This document shows positions 6,991 through 15,633 of a DNA stretch of 64,000 nucleotides, in pieces. The DNA is taken from positions 1-64,000 of the forward strand of contig CALXHO010000004.1 in NCBI GenBank assembly GCA_944388125.1, written 5' to 3'. The notes beneath the pieces were generated by a model. That model was not told the DNA's origin, ran no database searches, and worked only from the letters and a program-made list of their open reading frames with translations. Position 1 is the stretch's first letter. The number at the start of each line of letters is the position of its first letter. Made by a program: the position numbers and the translations under genes. The DNA is from an uncultured Gemmiger sp. GTDB taxonomy: Bacteria; Bacillota; Clostridia; Oscillospirales; Ruminococcaceae.

Positions 6991-9213
6991 TTACAGATGC
7001 AGCACGCGGTCCTTGATCTCGGCGGTACGGCCCTGGTTCCAGAACTGGGTGCCGATGTAGCCGCAGGTCCGGCGGGCGACGTTGAGCTTGCTCTGGTCAC
7101 GGTTGCCGCACTTGGGGCACTCCCAAACCAGCTTGCCGTCGTCCTCCACGATGCTGATCTCGCCGTCGTAGCCGCAGCACTGGCAGTAGTCGCTCTTGGT
7201 GTTGAGCTCGGCGTACATGATGTTGTCGTAGATGAAGCGCATGACCTGCATGACGGCTTCCAGGTTGTCCTGCATGTTGGGCACTTCCACGTAGCTGATG
7301 GCGCCGCCCGGGCTGAGCTTCTGGAAGTCACTCTCGAACTTCAGCTTGGTGAAGGCGTCGATCTCCTCGGTGACGTGGACGTGGTAGGAGTTGGTGATAT
7401 AGTTGCGGTCGGTGATGCCGGGCACAATGCCGAAGCGCTTCTGCAGGCACTTGGCAAACTTGTAGGTGGTGGACTCCAGCGGGGTGCCGTAGAGGCTGAA
7501 ATCAATGTTGGAGTCGGCCTTCCACTTGGCGCAGGCGTCGTTCATGTGCTGCATGACTTCCAGGGCAAAGGGCTTGGCGGCGGGGTCGGTGTGGCTCTTG
7601 CCGGTCATATACTTGCAGCACTCGTACAGGCCCGCGTAGCCCAGGCTGATGGTGGAGTAACCGCCGTACAGCAGCTTGTCGATGGTCTCGCCCTTCTTCA
7701 GGCGGGCCAGGGCGCCGTACTGCCACAGGATGGGCGCGGCGTCGGACAGGGTGCCCTTCAGACGGTTGTGGCGGCACATCAGGGCCTTGTGGCACAGTTC
7801 CAGGCGCTCGTCGAAGATCTTCCAGAACTCGTCAAAGTCCCCGTGGGAGGACAGGGCCACGTCCACCAGGTTGATGGTGACAACGCCCTGGTTGAAACGG
7901 CCGTAGTACTTGGGCTTGCCGTCGTAGTTGAGGGCGTTGGCCACGTTGTCCCAGCCGTTGCCGGAGCGGTCGGGGGTGAGGAAGCTGCGGCAGCCCATAC
8001 AGGTGTACACGTCGCCGTGGCCCTCGGTCTCGCCCTTGGACAGCTTGTATTCCTTCATCTTCTTCTCGCTGATGTAGTCGGGCACCATACGCTTGGCGGT
8101 GCACTTGGCAGCGAGCTTGGTCAGGTAGTAGTAGGGAGAATCCTCGTGGATGTTGTCCTCCTCCAGCACGTAGATCAGCTTGGGGAAGGCGGGGGTGATC
8201 CAGACGCCGGCCTCGTTCTTGACGCCCTGGTAGCGCTGGCGCAGCATCTCCTCGATGATGATGGCCAGGTCGGACTTGAGGCGCTGGTTGTCGCCGGCCT
8301 CACCCAGGTACATGAACACCGTGATGAAGGGGGCCTGGCCGTTGGTGGTCATGAGGGTGACCACCTGATACTGGATGGTCTGGACGCCGCGCTTGATCTC
8401 CTCCCGCAGACGGTCCTCCACGATCTGGGAGACCTTCTCCTCACTGGGATGGACGTTGAGCTCATTGAGCTCCTTCTCCACATCCTTGCGGATCTTCTTG
8501 CGGCTGATGTCCACAAAGGGGGCCAGATGGGTCAGGCTGATGCTCTGGCCGCCGTACTGGCTGGATGCCACCTGGGCGATGATCTGGGTGGCGATGTTGC
8601 AGGCGGTGGAGAAGGAATGGGGCTTCTCGATGAGGGTGCCGGAAATGACGGTACCGTTCTGCAGCATGTCGTCCAGATTGACCAGGTCGCAGTTGTGCAT
8701 GTGCTGGGCAAAGTAGTCGGCATCGTGGAAGTGGATGATGCCCTCCTCGTGGGCCTTGACGATGTCCGCAGGCAGCAGCATGCGCATGGTCAGGTCCTTG
8801 GAGACCTCGCCCGCCATATAGTCACGCTGGACTGAGTTGACGGTGGGGTTCTTGTTGGAGTTCTCCTGCTTGACCTCCTCGTTGTTGCACTCGATGAGGC
8901 TGAGGATGCGGTCGTCGGTGGTGTTGTGGGTGCGGCGCAGGCCCTGCACATAGCGGTAGGTGATATAGTGGCGGGCCACCTCGTAGGCGCCGGCGCGCAT
9001 GATGCCGTCCTCCACCAGATCCTGGATCTCCTCCACGCCCATGGCATGGCTGCGGGACTCGCAGGTCTTCTGGACGGAATCGGCAATGGCAAGGATCTGG
9101 GCCTGGGTCAGGCGCTGGTCCTCCTCCACCACATTGTTCGCCTTGGTGACGGCGGCAATGATCTTGGAAATGTCAAACACGGCCTCGCTGCCGTTGCGCT
9201 TGATGATTTTCAT
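6991..9213 (-). CDS. nrdD: Anaerobic ribonucleoside-triphosphate reductase
   Basis: Class III ribonucleotide reductase of 740 residues, converting NTPs to dNTPs with a glycyl radical. The N-terminal ATP-cone allosteric domain (about 1-95) is followed by the ten-stranded barrel. Near the C terminus is a CxxC...CxxC zinc site (CQCCGYDG and WECPKCGN), and then RTCGYIG with the radical Gly at about 718. The ATG at 9213 follows CCAGGAGGG and gives the family's normal N terminus; the reading frame stays open further upstream but has no ribosome site there. The activase nrdG is divergent and a tandem NrdR box lies upstream. The enzyme is oxygen-sensitive, consistent with a strict anaerobe. Confidence 0.97.
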   Translation of the reverse strand: MKIIKRNGSEAVFDISKIIAAVTKANNVVEEDQRLTQAQILAIADSVQKTCESRSHAMGVEEIQDLVEDGIMRAGAYEVARHYITYRYVQGLRRTHNTTDDRILSLIECNNEEVKQENSNKNPTVNSVQRDYMAGEVSKDLTMRMLLPADIVKAHEEGIIHFHDADYFAQHMHNCDLVNLDDMLQNGTVISGTLIEKPHSFSTACNIATQIIAQVASSQYGGQSISLTHLAPFVDISRKKIRKDVEKELNELNVHPSEEKVSQIVEDRLREEIKRGVQTIQYQVVTLMTTNGQAPFITVFMYLGEAGDNQRLKSDLAIIIEEMLRQRYQGVKNEAGVWITPAFPKLIYVLEEDNIHEDSPYYYLTKLAAKCTAKRMVPDYISEKKMKEYKLSKGETEGHGDVYTCMGCRSFLTPDRSGNGWDNVANALNYDGKPKYYGRFNQGVVTINLVDVALSSHGDFDEFWKIFDERLELCHKALMCRHNRLKGTLSDAAPILWQYGALARLKKGETIDKLLYGGYSTISLGYAGLYECCKYMTGKSHTDPAAKPFALEVMQHMNDACAKWKADSNIDFSLYGTPLESTTYKFAKCLQKRFGIVPGITDRNYITNSYHVHVTEEIDAFTKLKFESDFQKLSPGGAISYVEVPNMQDNLEAVMQVMRFIYDNIMYAELNTKSDYCQCCGYDGEISIVEDDGKLVWECPKCGNRDQSKLNVARRTCGYIGTQFWNQGRTAEIKDRVLHL

Positions 9214-9373
9214 AGCTTCCCTCCTGGATTCTCTGTGTGCGGACTGCTCCGCATCCCCGAAACGATCTATCACGTCGCGAAACTGTATGGAAACCATACA
9301 GGAACGTATCTCTTCTCGATTGGCGAGCACATTTATCTTACCGCGACGGGTGGGGAAAGTCAATAGCGGACAC

Positions 9374-9418
9374 CACAATATATTGTGCTGCATGGGGTCA
9401 AAATATCAATATAGGCAA
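9374..9418. promoter_or_regulatory. Tandem NrdR boxes between nrdD and nrdG
   Basis: Box 1 is a perfect palindrome, CACAATATATTGTG (9374-9387). Box 2 (about 9405-9418) shares the CAATATA core, which recurs exactly 31 bp away (9376 and 9407). Three-turn spacing of paired boxes is the known NrdR arrangement. On the minus strand a weak promoter (TTGATA, 17 bp, ACAATA) would overlap both boxes, fitting repression of nrdD. Confidence 0.75.
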
Positions 9419-9671
9419 TCAATTCACGTCCGAACGATGAAAATGGCGCCTGCCAAAAAAACGCCCCAATTTTTGGAGGATTTGAGTCAAAAATAACAAA
9501 ATAACGATGCTTCGACATAAAATGGCGGTTTCGGGCGGAGGGCATCTTGCGCAATGCAGAGGGGTCTGCTATACTGCCAGATATGACAACACGGCGGGCA
9601 AAGGCACAGCATCTTGTTTCTGCCTGGCCCGCAAAACCAGATATAGTGTATTCGGAAAGGGAGATCGGGCA

Positions 9672-10220
9672 TTGAACTACGCCAATATCAAGTACTGCGA
9701 CATCGCCAACGGGGTGGGTGTGCGCACCAGCCTGTTTGTGTCGGGCTGCCGCCGCCACTGCAAAAACTGCTTCAACAAGGTGGCCTGGGATTTTGACTAT
9801 GGCCAGCCGTTCGACAAGACGGTCCGCAACCAGATTCTGGCCAGCCTCAAGCCGGACTACATCGGCGGGCTGTCCCTTCTGGGGGGCGAGCCCTTCGAGC
9901 CGGAAAACCAGCGGGCGCTGGTGAGCTTTCTGCATGATGTCAGGGTCCTCTACCCCCACAAGACCATCTGGTGCTACACCGGCAACGTCTATGAGACGGA
10001 GCTGCTGCAGCCCTCGGCGTCCCGGTGCGAGGTCACCGACGAGATGCTCTCCTACATCGACGTTCTGGTGGACGGAGCCTTCGTGCAGGATCTGTACGAC
10101 ATCTCGCTGCGGTTCCGTGGGTCCTCCAACCAGCGCATCATCGACATGAACGCCACCCGTGCCGCAGGCCATGTGGTGCTGTGGCAGGATGACCCCATCT
10201 TTGCCGACCACAAGATGTAA
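9672..10220 (+). CDS. nrdG: Anaerobic ribonucleotide reductase-activating protein
   Basis: Radical-SAM activase of 182 residues that installs the glycyl radical on NrdD. The CRRHCKNC cluster motif (C26, C30, C33) binds the 4Fe-4S cluster, LGGEPF is the SAM-binding GGE-type motif, and WCYTGNVYE follows. The start is a TTG at 9672 preceded by GGAAAGGGAG; no ATG gives the conserved N-terminal MNYANIKYCD. It is divergent from nrdD rather than downstream of it as in many genomes, so the two are probably co-controlled through the shared NrdR boxes. Confidence 0.95.
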   Translation: MNYANIKYCDIANGVGVRTSLFVSGCRRHCKNCFNKVAWDFDYGQPFDKTVRNQILASLKPDYIGGLSLLGGEPFEPENQRALVSFLHDVRVLYPHKTIWCYTGNVYETELLQPSASRCEVTDEMLSYIDVLVDGAFVQDLYDISLRFRGSSNQRIIDMNATRAAGHVVLWQDDPIFADHKM

Positions 10221-10228
10221 GCCACAGC

Positions 10229-10275
10229 AAAACCGCCGCTTCCGCATGAACACATGCAGGGGCGGCGGTTTTTGT
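10229..10275 (+). terminator. Rho-independent terminator after nrdG
   Basis: AAAACCGCCGC...GCGGCGG hairpin followed by TTTTTG on the + strand, just after the nrdG stop and before the converging membrane-protein gene. Confidence 0.8.
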
Positions 10276-10295
10276 GCGTCCTTTTGCGGGAGCGG

Positions 10296-12716
10296 TCACA
10301 GCCAAAACTGTACCAGGTGACTGACGGTGTTGAACAGGCCGGGGGCGTTTTTGTACAGGTAGGGCTCGGCACCGAAGAAGAGCAGGAAGGCAAAAGCCAT
10401 GCTGCCGGCGGCGGTCAGCACCATGGCGCTGCGGAAAACGCTCTGCACCCGGGGAACCAGGGGCTCGGCCAGATGCCGGTCGATGGACTGCTCGGCGGCC
10501 AGCCAGCACAGGGCGCCGGCAAACAGCAGGGGCATGGTGAAGTCCATCAGATAGCGGTAGAGGATCCCGGCCATCTCGGCGTCCAGGGCGGCCAGAGCGA
10601 CCGCTCCGAACAGGCACCAGCCCACCATACCCCACAGTCTGTTGCGGGACAGGGTCCGGCGAAGCAGGGGCAGCAGGGCAAAGATCCACAGGTAGGGAGT
10701 GGTGGTGAGGACGCCGCCGTAGCACATCTCGGTGATTGTCTGGCCCAGGGCATTGGTGGAAACCAGGATGCTGCCGATATAGGGGAAGGTGGCCGAAATC
10801 GGGCTGGGAGCCAGCAGGAAGGCGAAGAGCGCAGGCCCGATGCGGGAGGCATTGAAACCGCGCTTGGTCATATCGTTGGTGGTGAGGTTATAGTTGGCGC
10901 CGAAGTCGAAGGGAGAGCCGAACCGGGCATAGTTGTACCACATGAGCCCGGCGGCGACGATCACCACAGGCAGGGCGAACAGGATGAACTCCACCGCGCC
11001 CTTGCGGGTAAAGAGCCGCCGTTCGGTGACATACCGGTGCCAGAAGATGGGCAGGGCCAGGAAGGCAAACAGCTCCATCTGGGGGCGGCATCCGGCCACC
11101 AGCGCCATGAAGAGGCTGCCCAGTATCAGGTGGGCGATCAGCCGTCCGCGGCGGGTGTCCGGAGTGTTGGCGGCGGCCATCCACTGCCACAGCGCCAGCA
11201 CGATGAAAACTGCACCGAATAGGGTGACATACTCATAGACCATGAGCCGCAGCAGCAGAAAATGAAACTGGGCGCAGGAGGCCAGTACCGAACAGGCGAT
11301 CAGGTAGGCGGCCGCCGAGAGATCGGGGAACCATCGCTTTGCCGCCTGCTGGACAAGGCCGAAGCAGGCAAAGACCATGGCCACCGACATGACAATCGCC
11401 CCGAAGATGGGCGGCAGGTTTTCCATGCCGGTCAAGGCCTCAAAGGGCAGCTGGAACAGCAGGGTGGGCACCACGCCGAAATAGACATAGTACCGGCCGT
11501 TGTAGAAAGCCACGTCCCACATGGCGTCGGGGGCCTGAACACTGCGGGCGGCGGTGTCGTAGGGATTGTCCATTGCCAGCAATGCCGGGGAAGGATCCAC
11601 CATCAGGTCCAGCCGGCCGTTCAGCAGGGAGTGGGCCAGCATGCCGGGCTGGTCGATGAGGGCGCCGTAGGGACTGGAAAAGGTGACCGGGGCGCTGCCG
11701 TCCCAGTCGGCGGCATTGTACTGCTCGGTGGCCACGCCGGAATAATGAGGGGCGGCAAAGGGGCAGACGCAGGCCAGCAGACTGAAAAAGAGGATGAGCC
11801 CGGCCACACAGGGGCGCAGGCGCTTTTGGGCGTCAAAGTAGCGGAGCCGCCACAGCATCCCGCCGGAGGGCCGAAGCACCCATCCGATGCACAGCACCGC
11901 AAACAGCACGGCAAAGCGTACCGCAGAAAATTCCAGCGGTCGGGGCGTGTTGGCCGTGATGCCCCGCAGCGTCCAGACGAAGCTGGCCCACTCGTTCTGG
12001 CTGAAGTTGTAGCATTCCAGGGACAAAGAGGAGATGCTGCCGGAAAAATCCAGCGTCAGCCACCGGGTGCGCGGAGCCTCGGGGGCATACCACCATCGCC
12101 CGCCGGTGATTTCGCCGGAGTTGGCCTCGTCGGCGGCGGTGACGGAAAACTGCAGACAGGGGTCGGGATTGGCATAGTCTCCGGCGGTGTTGAGATAGGT
12201 GGCCTCGTCGATCTGCAGATTGTAGATGGGCTGATTCATGCCGGAAAAATGCAGCGTGGGGGAACCCGGCTCAATGACAATGCCGTCGGCGGTGCGGGTC
12301 TGGCCCGCATCGGGGATCAGGTAGTCGAACAGCTGGAAAGGCTGATACCCGTGGGTGGAGAAATAATTGACGTTGCAGACAAAGACCTCGCAGCCCAAGG
12401 CAGCCAGCAGGAACAGCGCCAGCAGGGCGGGCCGGTGCAGGCGGCCCCGGGCAAGGGGCAGCAGACGGAACCCGCAGACGCAGGCCGAAAGCCAGCCCGC
12501 CGCCCCGCAGAAGATGATGAGGCGGAATCCGTCAAACCCCACCGTCAGGCCCGGCTTGGAAAAGAAGCAGATCCCCCACAGCCAGACGGCGGCAAACACT
12601 CCGACGCCGGGCAAACACTCCCGGCGGGAGATTCCGCGCCGGAACACCCGGGCGGGCACTGCGGCAAAGAACAGACAGATCAGAGCCGTCAATGCCAGTG
12701 CGGCAGCAAACATCAT
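10296..12716 (-). CDS. Large polytopic membrane protein, GT-C-like (paralog 1)
   Basis: About 806 residues with ten or more hydrophobic segments: a group at the N terminus (to about 115), a soluble beta-rich stretch (about 130-265, including LHFSGMNQPIYNLQ), then a large membrane half from about 275. Segments such as YNGRYYVYFGVVPTLLFQLP and RYLMDFTMPLL are shared with the neighbouring gene. The topology is like GT-C polyprenyl-phosphate-sugar transferases, but I see no diagnostic catalytic motif. The ATG at 12716 is preferred to the TTG at 12725 because AAGAAAGGGG lies at a proper distance only from the former. Probably co-transcribed with its paralog 37 bp upstream. Confidence 0.8.
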   Translation of the reverse strand: MMFAAALALTALICLFFAAVPARVFRRGISRRECLPGVGVFAAVWLWGICFFSKPGLTVGFDGFRLIIFCGAAGWLSACVCGFRLLPLARGRLHRPALLALFLLAALGCEVFVCNVNYFSTHGYQPFQLFDYLIPDAGQTRTADGIVIEPGSPTLHFSGMNQPIYNLQIDEATYLNTAGDYANPDPCLQFSVTAADEANSGEITGGRWWYAPEAPRTRWLTLDFSGSISSLSLECYNFSQNEWASFVWTLRGITANTPRPLEFSAVRFAVLFAVLCIGWVLRPSGGMLWRLRYFDAQKRLRPCVAGLILFFSLLACVCPFAAPHYSGVATEQYNAADWDGSAPVTFSSPYGALIDQPGMLAHSLLNGRLDLMVDPSPALLAMDNPYDTAARSVQAPDAMWDVAFYNGRYYVYFGVVPTLLFQLPFEALTGMENLPPIFGAIVMSVAMVFACFGLVQQAAKRWFPDLSAAAYLIACSVLASCAQFHFLLLRLMVYEYVTLFGAVFIVLALWQWMAAANTPDTRRGRLIAHLILGSLFMALVAGCRPQMELFAFLALPIFWHRYVTERRLFTRKGAVEFILFALPVVIVAAGLMWYNYARFGSPFDFGANYNLTTNDMTKRGFNASRIGPALFAFLLAPSPISATFPYIGSILVSTNALGQTITEMCYGGVLTTTPYLWIFALLPLLRRTLSRNRLWGMVGWCLFGAVALAALDAEMAGILYRYLMDFTMPLLFAGALCWLAAEQSIDRHLAEPLVPRVQSVFRSAMVLTAAGSMAFAFLLFFGAEPYLYKNAPGLFNTVSHLVQFWL

Positions 12717-12753
12717 AGCGCACAAAACCCCTTTCTTCGGGCGAAAAGCCGCA

Positions 12754-15183
12754 TCACAGCCAGAACTGGATCAGGCGGCTGACCGTCTGGTACAGGGCCG
12801 GACTCTGGCTGCGCAGCCAGGGCTCAGCGGCAAAAAATACACAGAAACTGTAAACCATGCCTGCGGCCGCGGCCAGCGGCATGGCGGTGCGGAAGCCCCG
12901 CTGCAGCCGGCAGGCAGCGGGCTCGGCGGAGTGATCTTCCAGCACCTGCTCCAGGGCCAGCCAGCACAGGGCGGCGGCGAAGGTCAGCGGCAGGGCAAAG
13001 TCCATGAGATAGCGGTAGAGGATGCCCGCCATCATGGCGTCGAGGGCGGACAGGGCGACGGCGGAGAACAGGCACCAGCCCGCCACCCCCCATAGCCGCA
13101 GCCTGGACAGACGGCGGCGCAGGGCGGGCAGCAGGGCGAACACCCACAAAAACGGGGTGGTGGTCACAATGCCGCCGTACAGCAGTTCCGAGATGGTCTG
13201 GCCCATGTAGTTGGTGGAGACCCGGATCTCGTTGGCGTAGGGGAAAATTGCCTTGACCAGCGGAACCGCAAACAGATAATAATGCAGCGCCGGGGCCACG
13301 CGGCCCAGGCTCAGACCCCGCTTGGTCATGTCGTTGGAGGTGAGGTTGTAGTTGGCACCGAAGTCGAAGGGGGAGCCGAACCGTGCGTAGTTGTAGGCCA
13401 TCAGCCCGGCGGCCACGATCACGAAAGGCAGGGCGAACAGGACAAACTCCCCCGCGCCCTTGCGGGTGAAGAGCCGCCGCCCGGTGACGTACTGCTTCCA
13501 GAAGATGGGCAGGGCCAGAAAGGCGAAGATCTCCATCTGGGGACGGCACCCGGCCACCAGCGCCATGAAGAGGCTGCCCAGCACCAGATGGACCAGCCGG
13601 GCGCCGCGGTGCTCCTCCGGGGTGTTGGCGGCGGCCATCCACTGCCACAGGGCCAGCATCACGAAAGACGCCCCGCACAGGATCACATATTCGTAGACCG
13701 ACGGCCGCAAAAGCAGATAGTACAGCTGCCCGCAGCCCGCCACGGCGGAGGCGGCGATCAGATAAGCGGCGGCGGAAATGCGGGGGAACCATCGCCGGGC
13801 CGCCTGCTTCACCAGCCCGAAGGCCGCAAAGACCGCCGCGACGGACATGACGATCATGCCGACGCAGGGGGGCAGATCCTGTGTGCCGGTGAGGGCCTCA
13901 AAGGGCAGCTGGAACAAAAGACAGGGCACCACACCGAAGTAGACGTAGTACCGGCCGTCATGGTAGGCCACGTCCCACAGGGCGTCGGGGGCCTGGGCGG
14001 CGCGGGCGGCGGTGTCATAGGGATTCTCCATGGCGACAAGGGCTTCGGGCGGATCGGTCTCCAGATCCAGCCGGCCGTTCAGCAGGGAGTGGGCCAGGGA
14101 ACCCAGCTGGCTGGAAGCATCCGTCTGCCAGTCGTTGATATGCTTGGTGAAGTAGATGTTGCTGACCCCGTCCCAGTTGTTCACATTATAAAAGGAAGTG
14201 GCCACCCCCGAATCCACCGGGTTGGCGAAGGGAGCCAGACAGGCCAGCAGGCTGAAAAACAGGATGAGACCCGCCGCACAGGGGCGGAACCGGCGGGGGG
14301 CGTCGAAATAGCGGCTGTTCCACAGGGTACCCGACGGGCGCAGCGCCCACCCGGCCAGCAGGACCAGGGCCATCACCCCGAACCGCAGCAGGGAAAACCG
14401 GAAGGGCTGGGGGGCATTGGCCGCAATGCCGGTCAGGGTGTAGTCCAGGGAATACCAGATGTATTCGCCGTCGTAGGGGGCGGCAGTCAGCGTCAGGGAG
14501 CCGATGGCCCCGGTATAGTCCAGCATGCGGGACCAGCTGCGGGATTGCCGCCAGGCCACGTCCCAGCTGCCGCCGGAAATCTCATTGGCGTTGGCCTCAT
14601 CCGACGCTGCCACCGACAGGGTGAACAGCGGGTCCTGACGGTCGGTGTATTCGCCGCTGCCGGTGTAGACAAGCCCCTCCAGCTGAAGGTTGCAGATCGG
14701 CTGATCCATGCCGGAAAAATGCAGCGTGGTGCTGTCCCCCGAGAGAAGGACCTCGCCGTTTTCGCCCCGGGTGACCTCCCCGTCCAGATAGTCAAACAGC
14801 TGGATGGGGGTGTAGTCGTGGGTGACAAAGTAGTTGACGTTGCCGAAAAAGATCTCGAACCCCAGCGCCGTGAACACCAGCAGGGCGGCGGCCGGCAGCC
14901 GGTGCCCCCGGCCATGGAGACCGGCTTTCACCAGCCGGAAGCCGCAGACACAGGCGGACACCCAGGCCGCCGCGGCGCACAGAGCGGCCAGCCGGAACAA
15001 CCCGAAGTCCACAAACAGTCCCGGTTTGCCGAAAAACAGAAAGGCCCACGCCCATACTCCGGCAAAGACTGCCCCGGCGGGGAGCAGATCCCGGCGGACG
15101 GGACGCCGGTGATGGATACGGCAGGGAAGCAGGGCAAACCCCAGACAGAGTGCGGCGGTGGCGAGCAGTGCGGCCAGCGGCAT
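12754..15183 (-). CDS. Large polytopic membrane protein, GT-C-like (paralog 2)
   Basis: An 809-residue membrane protein, colinear along its whole length with the gene directly downstream: N-terminal membrane block, extracytoplasmic beta-rich domain (LHFSGMDQPICNLQLEG here), then a large membrane half with HDGRYYVYFGVVPCLLFQLP. Equal length, order and spacing show a tandem duplication. The start ATG follows AAGGAGGC. Likely acts on an extracytoplasmic or lipid-linked sugar if the GT-C resemblance holds; the function is not established. It is first in its minus-strand unit, divergent from ilvE. Confidence 0.8.
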   Translation of the reverse strand: MPLAALLATAALCLGFALLPCRIHHRRPVRRDLLPAGAVFAGVWAWAFLFFGKPGLFVDFGLFRLAALCAAAAWVSACVCGFRLVKAGLHGRGHRLPAAALLVFTALGFEIFFGNVNYFVTHDYTPIQLFDYLDGEVTRGENGEVLLSGDSTTLHFSGMDQPICNLQLEGLVYTGSGEYTDRQDPLFTLSVAASDEANANEISGGSWDVAWRQSRSWSRMLDYTGAIGSLTLTAAPYDGEYIWYSLDYTLTGIAANAPQPFRFSLLRFGVMALVLLAGWALRPSGTLWNSRYFDAPRRFRPCAAGLILFFSLLACLAPFANPVDSGVATSFYNVNNWDGVSNIYFTKHINDWQTDASSQLGSLAHSLLNGRLDLETDPPEALVAMENPYDTAARAAQAPDALWDVAYHDGRYYVYFGVVPCLLFQLPFEALTGTQDLPPCVGMIVMSVAAVFAAFGLVKQAARRWFPRISAAAYLIAASAVAGCGQLYYLLLRPSVYEYVILCGASFVMLALWQWMAAANTPEEHRGARLVHLVLGSLFMALVAGCRPQMEIFAFLALPIFWKQYVTGRRLFTRKGAGEFVLFALPFVIVAAGLMAYNYARFGSPFDFGANYNLTSNDMTKRGLSLGRVAPALHYYLFAVPLVKAIFPYANEIRVSTNYMGQTISELLYGGIVTTTPFLWVFALLPALRRRLSRLRLWGVAGWCLFSAVALSALDAMMAGILYRYLMDFALPLTFAAALCWLALEQVLEDHSAEPAACRLQRGFRTAMPLAAAAGMVYSFCVFFAAEPWLRSQSPALYQTVSRLIQFWL

Positions 15184-15335
15184 GGCAAAAGCCTCCTTGT
15201 AAAAAACGGCGGGACGGGCAGGGAAAAAGCGCCGTCGGGTCGGGAAAATCTGCGGGTATTATACCACGTACCTTATAAATGCGTCAAAATTCGGTGAAAA
15301 TCTGTACTTTAGAGCACCAAATTGACAAAGTACAC

Positions 15336-15364
15336 TTGTATTTGCAAAAATGCGGCGCTATAAT
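15336..15364 (+). promoter_or_regulatory. ilvE promoter
   Basis: TTGTAT (15336-15341), 17-bp spacer, TATAAT (15359-15364). A TGTACTTT/AAAGTACA inverted repeat (15303-15310 and 15327-15334) lies just upstream and could be an operator. Transcription would give a leader of roughly 260 nt before ilvE. Confidence 0.5.
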
Positions 15365-15633
15365 GTCTGGTAAGAGCCGCATCGGACAGGTCCCGGGCAA
15401 AACGGGGGTATCGGGAGCGCGGCGGGCCGGCACACGGGGGTGCGCCTGAGGCTCGGGCCGCGCCGCTTTGCCAAAGACCGGGTGCGGCACTTACAAACAA
15501 ACCCGGTGAGTTCTGCCGCACCCGCTTCCGGGCGGGAAAACGGCGCCGCCCCGACCGCAGGTTTCTGACGGCCGGTGCCTGCCGTTTGTGTGCGTTTTGC
15601 GGCACTGCCCGCCGGACAAAGGAGAGAATGAGA
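15365..15633 (+). other. Long GC-rich ilvE leader with a perfect 11-bp stem
   Basis: The stretch between the predicted promoter and the ilvE start holds no gene. It contains a perfect inverted repeat, CGGGTGCGGCA (15479-15489) with TGCCGCACCCG (15514-15524), and other GC-rich self-complementary pieces. I looked for the T-box GGGTGGNACCGCG signature common upstream of branched-chain genes and did not find it. A leader RNA with regulatory structure is possible. Confidence 0.35.

Noticed and set aside
6997..8835. A + strand frame of about 600 codons opposite nrdD
   Set aside because: Shadow of nrdD; no domain, and the opposite strand has a complete, conserved protein.
9214..9393. A 60-residue N-terminal extension of NrdD in the open frame
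   Set aside because: It crosses the NrdR boxes, lacks a ribosome site and is absent from the family; the ATG at 9213 has AGGAGG at the right distance.
15365..15633. T-box riboswitch before ilvE
   Set aside because: The conserved GGGTGGNACCGCG sequence and the terminator/antiterminator pair are not found.
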